Shown: positions 1 to 11,440 of the stretch, piece by piece
Layout: the number at the start of each line of letters is the position of its first letter
Numbering within the stretch: position 1 is the first letter of the stretch
NCBI RefSeq assembly: GCF_004138485.1
Contig: NZ_RYEV01000003.1
Coordinates: forward strand, 1,426,001 to 1,490,000
Direction: 5' to 3'
Source of the DNA: Peristeroidobacter soli
Lineage (GTDB): Bacteria > Pseudomonadota > Gammaproteobacteria > Steroidobacterales > Steroidobacteraceae
Length of the DNA: 64,000 nt
Translations under genes and position numbers: made by a program
The notes under the pieces: generated by a model
Told to the model about the DNA's origin: nothing
Seen by the model: only the letters and a program-made list of their open reading frames with translations
The model's database searches: none

Positions 1-1
1 A

Positions 2-226
2 ATTACGTCGCCCGTGACGGGCAGCGTTTGGAAACAAACCGTCACGGTGGGCCAACGCATCGACGCCGGAACAGAGCTGCTCGTCATGGAAGCAATGAAG
101 ATGGAGATTCCCATCATCGCTGAACAGGCCGGAGAGATCGTTGAGATCCGCTGCGCGGTCGGGCGCGCAGTGTCCGCCGGTGAAGTGCTGGGCGTCATCA
201 GGCCAAGCGGACATAACGCGCGCTAG
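2..226 (+). CDS. Biotin-carrier domain, C-terminal end of a biotin-dependent carboxylase (partial at window edge)
   Basis: The reading frame is already open at base 2, so this is the 3' end of a gene that begins outside the window. The visible 74 residues form a complete biotinyl/lipoyl-attachment fold with the motif MEAMKMEI; its second-last lysine type position (K of AMKM) is the biotinylated residue in this family. The domain carries CO2 between a biotin carboxylase and a carboxyltransferase active site. The spacing and the preceding TSPVTGSVWK stretch resemble the C-terminal carrier domain of urea carboxylase-like or acyl-CoA carboxylase enzymes. A separate small carrier subunit cannot be excluded, because the upstream sequence is not visible. 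The domain assignment is firm and the parent enzyme is not determined. Confidence 0.8.
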   Translation: MTSPVTGSVWKQTVTVGQRIDAGTELLVMEAMKMEIPIIAEQAGEIVEIRCAVGRAVSAGEVLGVIRPSGHNAR

Positions 227-376
227 CTGAACGAAATATCGGACGCAATTGCATCCATCCCGTCCTTCGCCCCCGAAACTGCCAACTGTTTGGCAGAGCT
301 GCAAAGTGTGACGCAGTACAGTCCCGCCGCAGACCGGACATAAGGCAGGGCGCGGCTCCAACGTCAAGGGACTTCG

Positions 377-1243
377 ATGGGTCTTTCCGAAACCATTATG
401 GCGGCCATGATCGGTGCTCTAGCCACCGTCACCACCGCTTTGTTTCAGCTGTTCAGCTCCTTCAAACAACAACGCACGTCTCGCGTCGACTCGAAACCCA
501 GGAAGGGTTCCACGTTGCGCTCGGTGCTGGCCGTGCTCGCGTTGATGGTCGCGTCGGCCGCGGGCGGTTTTCTCTATTCCGAATTCATGAAACAACGCGC
601 CGCTGAAGACATGCGCGCCATGCGTGACGAGTTGAAGGAAATGCGCGCGATGATCGCCGCCGAGCGAGAGGCGGCGCGTACCGAAGTCGCTGCTCCCGCC
701 GATTCCGCATCGATGCCCAACAAAGCGGTGACGTTACCTGCCGCGATGGAGAGCGTCGCGGACAGTGTCGAGTCCGTCGTCTATGTGCCGGCCTGTCGTG
801 CGGCCGGTGCCACTGCAGCTTGTAGTGAGCAGGAAGCTCAGCGTATCGCGCTATGCGGGACGATCCCGTCATATGCGCGCGTCGATCGCATTCACTTGTT
901 CGCGCAGCCGGACGCCATGCAGTACCCGTGGGAGCAACATCAGGTGACGTTCGAGCAAGACCTGGGCGGCGCGCGCTTCACCGGCAACTCGTTCGAGTAC
1001 GCGCAGGGCCAGGAACTGAAAGCCGTGTGTGTGAATTTCATGCAGTGGAGCAGTGAGCATCCGCATATCGCGCGGGTCGTCGTGGAATTCGGTTTCGGAA
1101 GCGCGCCGGCCCCCGCCGAGCCGGCGCCGATGACGACGCCACTTCCGTCGACGCCGGCGCAGGTGCCGGCGGTCATTGCCGCTGAGTCTTTGCATCCAGT
1201 GCCGACCGCCGCGGCCTTTACTGGAACGGGAGCGTCCCAGTAG
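377..1243 (+). CDS. Hypothetical membrane protein with coiled coil
   Basis: Product of 288 residues that I do not recognise. It has a hydrophobic N-terminal segment (about residues 7-27), a basic stretch, and a second clear membrane helix (about 49-68, SVLAVLALMVASAAGGFLY). A charged coiled-coil-like region rich in Met, Arg and Glu follows (about 70-105). The remaining C-terminal domain contains four cysteines and ends in a Pro/Ala-rich tail. The topology suggests an inner-membrane anchor with a soluble, possibly periplasmic, C-terminal domain. The ATG follows AAGGGACTTCG, a plausible ribosome site. It stands alone, about 140 bp from each neighbour, so context suggests no role. That it is a protein-coding gene is likely; its function is unknown. 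Confidence 0.65.
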   Translation: MGLSETIMAAMIGALATVTTALFQLFSSFKQQRTSRVDSKPRKGSTLRSVLAVLALMVASAAGGFLYSEFMKQRAAEDMRAMRDELKEMRAMIAAEREAARTEVAAPADSASMPNKAVTLPAAMESVADSVESVVYVPACRAAGATAACSEQEAQRIALCGTIPSYARVDRIHLFAQPDAMQYPWEQHQVTFEQDLGGARFTGNSFEYAQGQELKAVCVNFMQWSSEHPHIARVVVEFGFGSAPAPAEPAPMTTPLPSTPAQVPAVIAAESLHPVPTAAAFTGTGASQ

Positions 1244-1381
1244 CCCTGCGCGTGTACTGGTTAGGCCCGGCGTCGATGCTTTTTTCTCCTCTGTAAAGCG
1301 CCGCGCCGCTGCGTCAAGCGTCCCCGCGACATTTGTGGTATCACTTCAGATACTACGTAAAGCGTCGTTGGGGGACGGGTC

Positions 1382-3013
1382 ATGTTCGGACAGATGATGG
1401 AGCAACAGCTGCTCATCAGCAGCATCGCGCGCCATGCGGAATTACAGCATCCTCGCCGGGAGATCGTCTCGGTCACCGCCGACAATCCCCGCCACCGATA
1501 TACCTACCAGGAAGCGTTCGCGCGCTCTCGCAAGCTCGCCAATGCCCTGAGCCGACTGGGCCTGCAGCCGGGCGATCGGGTCGCGACCCTGGCGTGGAAC
1601 GACTATCGGCACTTCGAGGTGTATTACGCCGTCTCCGGTTCGGGTTTCGTCTGTCACACCATCAACCCGCGTCTGTTCGAAGATCAGATCGTCTACATCA
1701 TCAATCATGCCGAGGATCGCTGGCTGTTCCTGGATCCGGTGTTCGTCCCGCTGATCGAGAAGCTGCAGTCGCGCCTGCCGAAGCTCGAAGGGTGCATCGT
1801 CCTGACCAGCGACGCACACATGCCGCAGACCCAGCTGCCTCGCGCGCGCAGCTACGAATCTTTCATCGCGGGCGAGAGCGACGAGTTCGACTGGCCGCAG
1901 TTCGATGAGCGGACCGCGAGCTCGCTGTGCTACACGTCGGGCACGACGGGCGATCCGAAAGGCGTGCTCTACAGTCATCGTTCGACCGTTCTGCATTGCT
2001 ATGCCTCGGCGATGCCGGACGCGATGGGGCTGTCGGCGCACGAAGTGGTGTTGCCGGTCGTGCCGATGTTTCATGTGAATGCGTGGGGCCTGCCGTATTC
2101 GTGTCCGATGGTGGGCGCGAAGCTGGTGTTCCCGGGTTCGAAGATGGGGGACGCGGAGACGTTGCAGTCGCTCATCGAAGAAGAGCAGGTGACATTCGCG
2201 GCTGGTGTGCCGACGGTATGGCAGGGGCTCGTCTCGTATCTCGAGAAGACCGGTAAGCGTGTCGACTCGCTCACTCATGTGCTGAGCGGCGGCTCCGCGG
2301 TGCCGGTGGCACTGATGGATCTTCTGAAGGGGCGTCACGACGTTGAAGTGGTGCATGCGTGGGGCATGACCGAGACCAGTCCCATCGGCACGATTCGCTC
2401 GATGTCACCTGAAGCGAGCGCGCTGCCCGAAGAGCGTCGCGACGCTTTGCGCGCACGACAGGGGCGCACGGTGTTCGGCGTCGAGCTGAAAGTGGCGGAT
2501 GACGAAGGCAGGGAAGTGCCGCGCGACGGCAAGACGTTCGGGGCGCTGAAGGTGCGTGGCCCGTGGGTGGCGGCGGGTTATTACAAGCGCAGCGGTGATG
2601 ACGTATTCGAAAGCGACGGCTGGTTCAACACCGGCGACGTCGCGACCATTTGCCCGCTGGGCTATATGCAAATCACGGATCGCACCAAAGACGTGATCAA
2701 GTCCGGCGGCGAATGGATCAGCTCCATCGAGCTGGAGAACCTCGCGGTCGCGCATCCGGCGGTGGCGCAGGCGGCGGCGATTGCGATTCCTCATCCGAAA
2801 TGGCAGGAGCGGCCGCTGCTGGTGGCGGTGTTGAAGCCGGGCGCGTCGCTGACTACGGAGGAACTGTTGCAGTACTTCGCGGGCAAAGTGGCGAAGTGGT
2901 GGATTCCCGAGGACGTGGTGTTCGTCGAGAAGTTGCCGATGACGGCGACCGGTAAGCTCAGCAAGTTACAACTGCGCCAGCAGTTCGTGGGCTATCAATT
3001 TCCCTCAAAGTGA
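1382..3013 (+). CDS. AMP-forming fatty acyl-CoA ligase (medium/long chain, AlkK-like)
   Basis: A 543-residue ANL-superfamily enzyme that activates a carboxylic acid with ATP to an acyl-adenylate and then forms the CoA thioester. The P-loop-like motif [12 protein letters not shown] lies near residues 182-193. The adenylate motif GWFNTGDVA (near 417) and the hinge with [16 protein letters not shown] (near 432-448) follow, and the catalytic C-terminal lysine lies in TATGKLSK near 522. The full length and the motif GGEWISS(I/V)ELE match medium- or long-chain fatty-acid ligases of the AlkK/FadD group. The chain length of the substrate cannot be read from sequence. GGGGGACGG precedes the ATG as a good ribosome site. 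The gene appears monocistronic and ends before a hairpin at 3021-3039. Confidence 0.88.
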   Translation: MFGQMMEQQLLISSIARHAELQHPRREIVSVTADNPRHRYTYQEAFARSRKLANALSRLGLQPGDRVATLAWNDYRHFEVYYAVSGSGFVCHTINPRLFEDQIVYIINHAEDRWLFLDPVFVPLIEKLQSRLPKLEGCIVLTSDAHMPQTQLPRARSYESFIAGESDEFDWPQFDERTASSLCYTSGTTGDPKGVLYSHRSTVLHCYASAMPDAMGLSAHEVVLPVVPMFHVNAWGLPYSCPMVGAKLVFPGSKMGDAETLQSLIEEEQVTFAAGVPTVWQGLVSYLEKTGKRVDSLTHVLSGGSAVPVALMDLLKGRHDVEVVHAWGMTETSPIGTIRSMSPEASALPEERRDALRARQGRTVFGVELKVADDEGREVPRDGKTFGALKVRGPWVAAGYYKRSGDDVFESDGWFNTGDVATICPLGYMQITDRTKDVIKSGGEWISSIELENLAVAHPAVAQAAAIAIPHPKWQERPLLVAVLKPGASLTTEELLQYFAGKVAKWWIPEDVVFVEKLPMTATGKLSKLQLRQQFVGYQFPSK

Positions 3014-3020
3014 TCCAGCG

Positions 3021-3091
3021 GCCTCCCCTTCGGGGAGGCGCCAGTGTGATTGATCAAAAAGAAAAAGCCCCTCCCGTTGCGGGGAGGGGCC
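3021..3091. terminator. Two hairpins between convergent genes; intrinsic terminator for the minus-strand ompA-like gene
   Basis: Two stem-loops lie between the stops of the acyl-CoA ligase and the OmpA-like gene. The first pairs 3021-3028 with 3032-3039. The second pairs 3067-3075 with 3082-3090 (9 bp, all GC except one A-T). Read on the minus strand, the second is followed immediately by a T-rich tract (TTTTTCTTTTT, complement of 3056-3066), the classical form of a Rho-independent terminator. On the plus strand there is no T-tract, so any termination of the ligase transcript would be weaker. Confidence 0.85.
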
Positions 3092-3113
3092 AGTCTCTCT
3101 CGACTCTCGTCGC

Positions 3114-4253
3114 TTATTGCTCGACCTTGCCCTGACCTTTGACGTCCACGTCGCCAGGGTTGTCGACCACGTACATCACCACACGGCGATTCAGTGCACG
3201 GCCCGCGTCGGTGTTGTTGTCGGCGATAGGCTGCGATTCACCGTAGCCCTTCGCCACCAGTGCACCGGCGGTCACGCCCTGATCGAGCAGGTACGTGCGG
3301 ACCGAGTCGGCGCGCTGCTGTGACAACTTCAGGTTGTACGCATCCGGACCCTTGCTGTCGGTGTGACCCTGCAGCTCGATCTTCAACCGCGGATACTTCT
3401 TCAGATCCGTGGCCACGGCATCGAGTGCCGAGCGCGACTCCGGCTTCAGCGTCGCCGAGTTGTACTCGAACGTCACGCCTTCCAGCGTGATCGAGCCCTT
3501 GCGTGTGCAACCGTACGCGTCCACGGCAACGCCAGGAGGCGTATCCGGGCACTTGTCGACGTTGTCGAGCACGCCGTCCTTGTCCTGATCGCCAGGAGGC
3601 GGCGGCGGGGGCGGCGGCGGCGGAGCCGGGGCCGGCTCCGGAGCAGGCGGCGGTGCTTCGACCGGTTTCGGCGGCGCTGCGCCGAACGCGAACTGGAAGC
3701 CCAGCAGGCCCAGGTAGTCGCTGTACTTGTCGCTGCCGTCCTCGTCGTAACGCACCTTCAGCTCAGGGCGCAACTTGAAGCTGCTGGTGCCCGCCGGGCT
3801 CTCCCACAGCTTGATGAACATGCCCACGCCTGCCTGGCCCATGAGATTGGTCGCGTTGCTGCCGGGGCTGCGCTGGTTCGCCAGCACGCCGCCGCCGAAG
3901 CTCAGGAACGGCTCGACCGCGCCACCGCGATTCATCACCGCCAGCAGATCGAGCGACGTGCCCCAGAAGCTGGAGTCGCTGCGGCCCGGGCCGCCGCCGA
4001 CCTGCGCGCCGTTGACATTCAGCTCGATGTTCAAGCCACGGTTGATGGCCTTGCCGATAGCTACGCCATACAGCCAGTCCTTGTCCTGCAGGGGGCGATC
4101 GTTGTCGACGGAGATGCCGCCGACTTGCGGGGTGATGTACCAATGACCGACGTCGTCGGCCGCAGCCATCCCCGGCGCGGCGATGACGAGCGCGGGCATG
4201 GCGCAGCGGAGTGCCGGCCGGGCCAGGGCGCGTAACGCGTGAAACACCTTCAT
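3114..4253 (-). CDS. OmpA-family outer membrane protein with peptidoglycan-binding domain
   Basis: A 379-residue outer-membrane protein. The start was placed at 4253, giving MKVFHALRALARP and a Sec signal peptide ending near AAPGMAAA; AGAGGA lies just upstream, whereas the longer frame to 4361 has no such features. After the signal come a beta-barrel-like domain (about 35-205) and a Pro/Ala-rich linker (about 210-245). A thrombospondin type 3-like calcium motif, DQDKDGVLDNVDKCPD, precedes an OmpA C-terminal domain containing LQGHTDSKGPDAYN and the LSQQRADSVR helix that grips peptidoglycan. It probably ties the outer membrane to the cell wall. A strong terminator follows the stop. Confidence 0.88.
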   Translation of the reverse strand: MKVFHALRALARPALRCAMPALVIAAPGMAAADDVGHWYITPQVGGISVDNDRPLQDKDWLYGVAIGKAINRGLNIELNVNGAQVGGGPGRSDSSFWGTSLDLLAVMNRGGAVEPFLSFGGGVLANQRSPGSNATNLMGQAGVGMFIKLWESPAGTSSFKLRPELKVRYDEDGSDKYSDYLGLLGFQFAFGAAPPKPVEAPPPAPEPAPAPPPPPPPPPPGDQDKDGVLDNVDKCPDTPPGVAVDAYGCTRKGSITLEGVTFEYNSATLKPESRSALDAVATDLKKYPRLKIELQGHTDSKGPDAYNLKLSQQRADSVRTYLLDQGVTAGALVAKGYGESQPIADNNTDAGRALNRRVVMYVVDNPGDVDVKGQGKVEQ

Positions 4254-4376
4254 TTCGATTCCTCTTGTTTGTTCAACGTTGCCCGCACACCCGATCCGCT
4301 TTGGGGCTGGACCGGATGTGCTGGCAGGGCGACACCTTAGCGGCATCGGCGCGGCGAACAAGCTTTGAAAACCGAA

Positions 4377-4393
4377 GTACCGGAATACGGTAC
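4377..4393. promoter_or_regulatory. Inverted repeat, candidate operator between the ompA-like and HTH regulator genes
   Basis: A perfect 6-bp inverted repeat GTACCG-N5-CGGTAC lies 40 bp upstream of the GTG start chosen for the HTH regulator, in the divergent spacer shared with the OmpA-like gene. Its position suits a repressor site for autoregulation. No clear -10/-35 pair was identified, so the role is inferred from symmetry and placement. Confidence 0.45.
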
Positions 4394-4433
4394 CCTAGGC
4401 ACCGCCGTACTACCTTTGTCGGGATTTGATGCA

Positions 4434-5183
4434 GTGAACGAGACCAAAAACCTGCTGGAGACTTTGAAGCGTTGCTTGCGCGCTCGTGGGGTGACCTACC
4501 ACAAACTGGGCCGCTCGCTTGGGCTCAGCGAGTCGTCGGTGAAACGCTTGTTTTCCGATGAATCGTTTACATTGGTGCGATTGGAGCGTGTGTGCGCGGC
4601 GCTCGATATGAGCGTCGCCGATCTCGTGCGCATGGCCGCGGGCACGCGCGAGCCGACACAGACTTTCAGCCTGTCGCTCGAGCAGGAGCGCACTTTGGCA
4701 AGCGATGCTTCGTTGCTCGCATTGTTCTATTTGCTGTTGAATGGCAGATCGGCGGAAGCGGCGGAGCGTCGGCTCGGTCTGAATCCGCGAGTGATGCGTG
4801 CATTGCTCACGCGTCTCGAGGAAGCGCAGCTGGTCGAGATCGATGCCAAGCGCAGGATTCACTTGCACGCGCGCCTGCCGATCGCGTGGCGACCGGATGG
4901 TCCCGTGCGTAAGTTATATGAGCGCCAGGTGCGGGCGGAATTTCTGCAGGGCCCGTTTACCGGCGCGAGTGAGGCGCTGTCGTTTCATTCCGCCGAGCTG
5001 TCGCCCGCGTCGGTACGCATTCTGCTCAAGAAGATCGACAAGCTCGCGGCGGATTTTGCCGACCTAGCGGCGCTCGACGTGCAACTGCCGGCGCGCGACA
5101 AGACCAGCGTCGCGCTGTTGCTCGCCTGCCGGCCCTGGGTATTCTCGATGTTCTCGGCGTACCGCGCTAAAGCTGTAGCATGA
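4434..5183 (+). CDS. XRE/Cro-type helix-turn-helix transcriptional regulator
   Basis: About 249 residues from the GTG at 4434. GGGAT lies about 9 bp upstream. The frame is open further upstream to a TTG at 4365, but that stretch contains the inverted repeat and looks like promoter. An N-terminal XRE helix-turn-helix (YHKLGRSLGLSESSVKRLF, followed by LERVCAALDMSVADLV) spans roughly residues 5-65. The remaining approximately 180 residues are predicted alpha-helical and resemble no ligand-binding domain I can name. The region ARLPIAWRPDGPVRKLYE marks its centre. It may control itself and the divergent porin, but its targets and ligand are unknown. Confidence 0.75.
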   Translation: MNETKNLLETLKRCLRARGVTYHKLGRSLGLSESSVKRLFSDESFTLVRLERVCAALDMSVADLVRMAAGTREPTQTFSLSLEQERTLASDASLLALFYLLLNGRSAEAAERRLGLNPRVMRALLTRLEEAQLVEIDAKRRIHLHARLPIAWRPDGPVRKLYERQVRAEFLQGPFTGASEALSFHSAELSPASVRILLKKIDKLAADFADLAALDVQLPARDKTSVALLLACRPWVFSMFSAYRAKAVA

Positions 5184-5348
5184 GCGTGCTAGAACCCAGC
5201 CTGCACTTAAACGAGGCGGCCCGCGTCGCCGCTTGAATCAAGCCGGTGCGTGTCTTGCGTACTGCCTGCGAATACCGACAGGTGTTCTGGCACGCACGAT
5301 ACTTGCACCATGCTCGTTCGCCGACCTCAGTAAAACCAGGGTGCTGCC

Positions 5349-7863
<2,515 letters not shown>

Positions 7864-7874
<11 letters not shown>

Positions 7875-8289
7875 GCAGGCGCAGGGCGAACAGCACCCAC
7901 ATCACATACAGCACGATGCTGCTGGCGAAGAACAACTGGAAGCGTCGGATGACGACGTTGCTCGTGAGGTGCACATACGTGTGCGCCGCACGCAGCACGA
8001 CGTAGCCCCAGGCGCACGCCAGCAGCAACACCGTCGTGAGCTGTGTGATCGCGAGAAAGCCGCACAGCGCATAGAACAGCACGGGCACTTCGAACAGATT
8101 GCGGAAGTGGTCGGAGGCCGCCACGTTCTGCATCGTCTCGTGCATCTGCCGGGCGGTCGCCACCTGCTGCGGGTGAATGCGCCGGGCGCGCATCTCGGCG
8201 ATGCGGTCTCGATACAGCTTGATGAAAACGAGACCGGTGAGCAGGGCGAGGGCGGTGGGTGGTAACAGAATCGCGTGCTGGATCTGCAT
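7864..8289 (-). CDS. MAPEG-family membrane protein
   Basis: 141 residues from the ATG at 8289. GGAGGGAGCC sits directly upstream and favours this start over the in-frame ATG at 8301. Four membrane helices with the conserved loop RNLFEVPVLFYALC identify a MAPEG (eicosanoid and glutathione metabolism) protein. Bacterial members are usually annotated as glutathione S-transferase-like or simply MAPEG proteins, and the substrate is unknown. It lies 25 bp downstream of the fumarase gene on the same strand and is probably co-transcribed with it. Its 3' end overlaps glgP in convergent orientation. Confidence 0.8.
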
Positions 8290-8314
8290 GGCTCCCTCCA
8301 CCGCCTTTGGTTCG

Positions 8315-9841
8315 TTACATCACTTTGACGGGGATGCCGGCGATGCGCTTCTTCCATTCCGCCGGGCCGGTCTCGTGCACCGACTCGCCGCGGGCATCGA
8401 CGGCGACGGTCACCGGCATGTCCTTCACGTCGAATTCGTAGATCGCTTCCATGCCCAGATCGCCGAACGCGACCACGCGGCTGGCACGAATCGCTTTCGA
8501 GACCAGATACGCCGAGCCGCCGACGGCCATCAGATACGCCGCCTTGTGCTTGCGAATGGATTCGATCGCTTCAGGACCGCGCTCGGACTTGCCGACCATG
8601 GCGATCAGGCCGGTCTTGCCGAGCATCATCTCGGTGAACTTGTCCATGCGCGTCGCGGTCGTGGGGCCGGCGGGGCCGACCACTTCGCCCTTCACGGGAT
8701 CGACGGGGCCGACGTAATAGATCACGCGGTTCTTGAAATCCAGGCCCGGCGGCAACGGCTCGCCTTTCTCGATCAGCGTGCTCAAACGTTTGTGAGCCGC
8801 GTCGCGACCGGTCAGCATCTTGCCGGACAACAACAAACGCTCGCCCGGTTTCCACGACGCCACGTCCTCGCGCGTGAGCGCATCGAGATTCACTCGACGC
8901 GAATCCGCGGATGCCTGGTAGGTGAGTTTCGGCCACAGTTCCAGATCCGGTGGATCGAGCTTCGCGGGACCTGAGCCGTCGAGCACGAAATGCGCGTGAC
9001 GAGTCGCGGCGCAGTTCGGAATCACCGCGACCGGCAACGACGCGGCGTGCGTCGGATAATGTTTGATCTTCACATCGAGCACGGTGGTGAGGCCGCCGAG
9101 GCCCTGCGCGCCGATGCCGAGCGCGTTGATCTTGTCCATGATCTCCAGGCGCAGCGCTTCGAATTTGTCCTGCGGACCGCGCTCGCGAACTTCATGGATA
9201 TCGATTTCTTCGAACAGGGATTCCTTGGCCATCACCATGGCTTTCTCGGCGGTGCCGCCGATGCCGATGCCGAGCATGCCCGGCGGACACCAGCCCGCGC
9301 CCATCTGCGGCACGGTCTTCACCAGCCAGTCGACGATGGAGTCGGACGGATTCAACATCACCATCTTGGATTTGTTTTCCGAACCGCCGCCCTTGGCCGC
9401 CACCGCGATGTCGAGCGTATCGCCCGGCACGACTTCCATATGAATCACCGCGGGCGTGTTGTCCTTGGTGTTCTTTCTATCGAACAACGGATCGCCGACG
9501 ATGGACGCGCGCAGCGTGTTGTCCGGATGGTTGTAAGCGCGGCGCACGCCTTCGTTGATCATGTCGCTGAGCGACATGGTGGCGTCGGCCCATTGCACGT
9601 TCATGCCCACTTTCACGAACACGGTGACGATGCCGGTATCCTGACAGATCGGGCGATGGCCCTCGGCGCACATGCGCGAATTCACCAGGATCTGTTTGAT
9701 CGCATCCTTCGCCGCCGGGCTTTCCTCGCGCTCGTAGGCGGCCGCCATGGCCTGGATGAAATCGGGGGAGTGGTAATAGGAGATGTACTGCAGGGCGTCG
9801 GCGACGCTCAGGATCACATCGTCTTGCTTGATGGTCGGCAT
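8315..9841 (-). CDS. Class I (iron-sulfur) fumarate hydratase
   Basis: A 508-residue class I fumarase (FumA/FumB type), which interconverts fumarate and malate in the TCA cycle using a labile 4Fe-4S cluster. Cluster-cysteine contexts are visible in HRPICQDTG (about residue 67), GWCPPGMLGIGIGG (about 185) and PNCAATRHAHF (about 275). The C-terminal beta domain contains GPTTATRMDKF and KSERGPEAIESI. It is a single-chain enzyme, not the split alpha/beta form. Because the cluster is oxygen-sensitive, this type is often accompanied by a class II enzyme elsewhere, which cannot be assessed here. Confidence 0.93.
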   Translation of the reverse strand: MPTIKQDDVILSVADALQYISYYHSPDFIQAMAAAYEREESPAAKDAIKQILVNSRMCAEGHRPICQDTGIVTVFVKVGMNVQWADATMSLSDMINEGVRRAYNHPDNTLRASIVGDPLFDRKNTKDNTPAVIHMEVVPGDTLDIAVAAKGGGSENKSKMVMLNPSDSIVDWLVKTVPQMGAGWCPPGMLGIGIGGTAEKAMVMAKESLFEEIDIHEVRERGPQDKFEALRLEIMDKINALGIGAQGLGGLTTVLDVKIKHYPTHAASLPVAVIPNCAATRHAHFVLDGSGPAKLDPPDLELWPKLTYQASADSRRVNLDALTREDVASWKPGERLLLSGKMLTGRDAAHKRLSTLIEKGEPLPPGLDFKNRVIYYVGPVDPVKGEVVGPAGPTTATRMDKFTEMMLGKTGLIAMVGKSERGPEAIESIRKHKAAYLMAVGGSAYLVSKAIRASRVVAFGDLGMEAIYEFDVKDMPVTVAVDARGESVHETGPAEWKKRIAGIPVKVM

Positions 9842-9934
9842 GGTGCGGTGAGCTGTTCGATGGGGGATCGAGAGGGGGCGGAATCTACCATTCGTGCCCC
9901 GGACCGGCCACCACGCCGGCCGCGAACGCAGGCA

Positions 9935-10384
9935 TCACCTTATGCGAAGGCCGGCCAGCTCCCGGATGCGGCTCAGATAAGCCTGCTCGTCGGGCGGCCG
10001 ACCGGCCCGCTGCGCTTCCCACAGGGCCTCGGCCAGGCGTTCGATGATTTGATGTTCCGCGTCGTGGGGCGAGCTCAGGCGCGCCGCCAGGGCCTCGAAC
10101 GCGGCCCGGATGCCGGGCGGGCGATCGGTACCGATCTGGTCCCGGACCGCCAGGTGCAGGCCCATGTGCAGGAACGGGTTGGACTGGCCGCCCTCGGGCC
10201 GGTAGTCGCGGTCGAGCACGTTGTCCGGGTCTTCGAGCGCCGCCTGATATTCAGGATGGAGCGCGACCACGTCGGCGATCTGCGCCTCGAGCGGTTCCAT
10301 GGGAATGCCCTCGCGCTGCTTGCGCCAGGCGTTGATGTACATCTGGCGCAGCTGGTCGCGGGATTGGGTGTCGAAGATCGGCAT
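9935..10384 (-). CDS. DUF1841 family protein
   Basis: 149 residues matching the DUF1841 family of small cytoplasmic proteins, recognisable by the N-terminal MPIFDTQSRDQLRQMYINAW and the central VLDRDYRPEGGQSNPFLHMGLH and AVRDQ segments. The family is widespread in beta- and gammaproteobacteria and has no established function. No signal or membrane segment is seen. It sits 93 bp upstream of the fumarase gene in the same orientation and ends in LAGLRIR. Identification is by family recall, so function stays open. Confidence 0.8.
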   Translation of the reverse strand: MPIFDTQSRDQLRQMYINAWRKQREGIPMEPLEAQIADVVALHPEYQAALEDPDNVLDRDYRPEGGQSNPFLHMGLHLAVRDQIGTDRPPGIRAAFEALAARLSSPHDAEHQIIERLAEALWEAQRAGRPPDEQAYLSRIRELAGLRIR

Positions 10385-10489
10385 GCGTCGATTCTAGCGG
10401 GTTCAGGGCAAGGTGACCCGATACAGCGGGCCGCTGGAGCCTGTCAGGGAATAAGCGACGCCGTCGGCAGCGTGTCCAGCCACTCGGGG

Positions 10490-11440
10490 TCAGATGAGAT
10501 GGCGCCGTGTCAATTCCGTCGACATCCGCCATAACTTCGTTGCCATCGCCCGATCGGTTTGTTGTTTGCTCTGAGGCGCTGGATTGCAATCGGCGAAGTA
10601 TTCGCCATTGACCTGAGCCAATGACGGCTGAGTGGCGACATAACAAACCGTCGCTGCCCCTTGCGTCGGCGACTTCAGATTCGGTGGCGTCGCGCTCGCG
10701 GGCAGGTCGCGCCGGATGTTTGTATCCACCGGTCCCGGCGTCAGGCAGTTGGACGTCGCGCGAGTCCTGGCGAGGCGCTGGGACAGCTCCAGTGAAAACA
10801 GGCCGTTGGCAAGTTTCGAATGCGCGTAGCCGCGGCGATACCAGTCGCGGCCGGAGAGATCGTTGAACTGAATGCCGCCTTCGGGCGCGTCGCGATGATT
10901 GCCGCTGCCCACCACGACCACGCGGCCCTGCGCGGCCGACGTGACACGATCGAGCAGTCGCTGGGTGAGAATGAAATGGCCGAGATGATTGACGACGAAT
11001 TGTTTCTCGATGCCGTTCACCTGCTGCCAGTCGCCGAGAATGATGCCGGCGTTGAGGATCAGCATGTCGATGTTGACGTTCAGGGTGCGAATGACATTGG
11101 CGCAGGCCACGACGGAATCGAAGTCCGTCAGTTCCAGTGCGACCGGCGTCGTTTTGCCGCTGACTTTGCCGCAGGCTTCTTTGCCCTTTTCGAGCGTGCG
11201 AGCCGTGCCGATGACATGAGCGCCGCGGCGTGCGAGGACGCGCATGGTTTCGAAGCCGATGCCGGAGTTGCAGCCGGTCACAACGGCTGTTTTGCCGGTG
11301 AGATTCAGGCCGGCGGTGACTTCGTCCGCAGTGGAGTCGCGGTTGAACTCACTGTGCGGCGTCTCGGCGTCAGCGCCGATGGGCAGTTGAACGGCGATAC
11401 CTGCGAGCGCGGCCCGGTAGATGAACGTACGTCGCTGCAT
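10490..11440 (-). CDS. Short-chain dehydrogenase/reductase with Tat-like N-terminus
   Basis: 316 residues. An N-terminal MQRRTFIYRAALAGIAVQLP looks like a twin-arginine or Sec leader, which is unusual for an NAD(P)-dependent SDR. The Rossmann fold follows, with TGCNSGIGFE (about 55-64), LILNAGI (about 128) and the catalytic YAHSK (Y-x3-K, about 205). The sequence resembles retinol dehydrogenase or WW-domain oxidoreductase-type SDRs. The substrate is unknown. Its ATG overlaps the nth stop codon, so it is translationally coupled to the rnf-nth run and is that operon's last gene. Whether it is exported is uncertain: the leader lacks a clean cleavage site beyond GADAE. Confidence 0.82.
   Translation of the reverse strand: MQRRTFIYRAALAGIAVQLPIGADAETPHSEFNRDSTADEVTAGLNLTGKTAVVTGCNSGIGFETMRVLARRGAHVIGTARTLEKGKEACGKVSGKTTPVALELTDFDSVVACANVIRTLNVNIDMLILNAGIILGDWQQVNGIEKQFVVNHLGHFILTQRLLDRVTSAAQGRVVVVGSGNHRDAPEGGIQFNDLSGRDWYRRGYAHSKLANGLFSLELSQRLARTRATSNCLTPGPVDTNIRRDLPASATPPNLKSPTQGAATVCYVATQPSLAQVNGEYFADCNPAPQSKQQTDRAMATKLWRMSTELTRRHLI

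Noticed and set aside
8990-10534. 514-residue plus-strand frame opposite fumarase and DUF1841
   Set aside because: It spans two clear genes and a spacer on the opposite strand and shows no domain.
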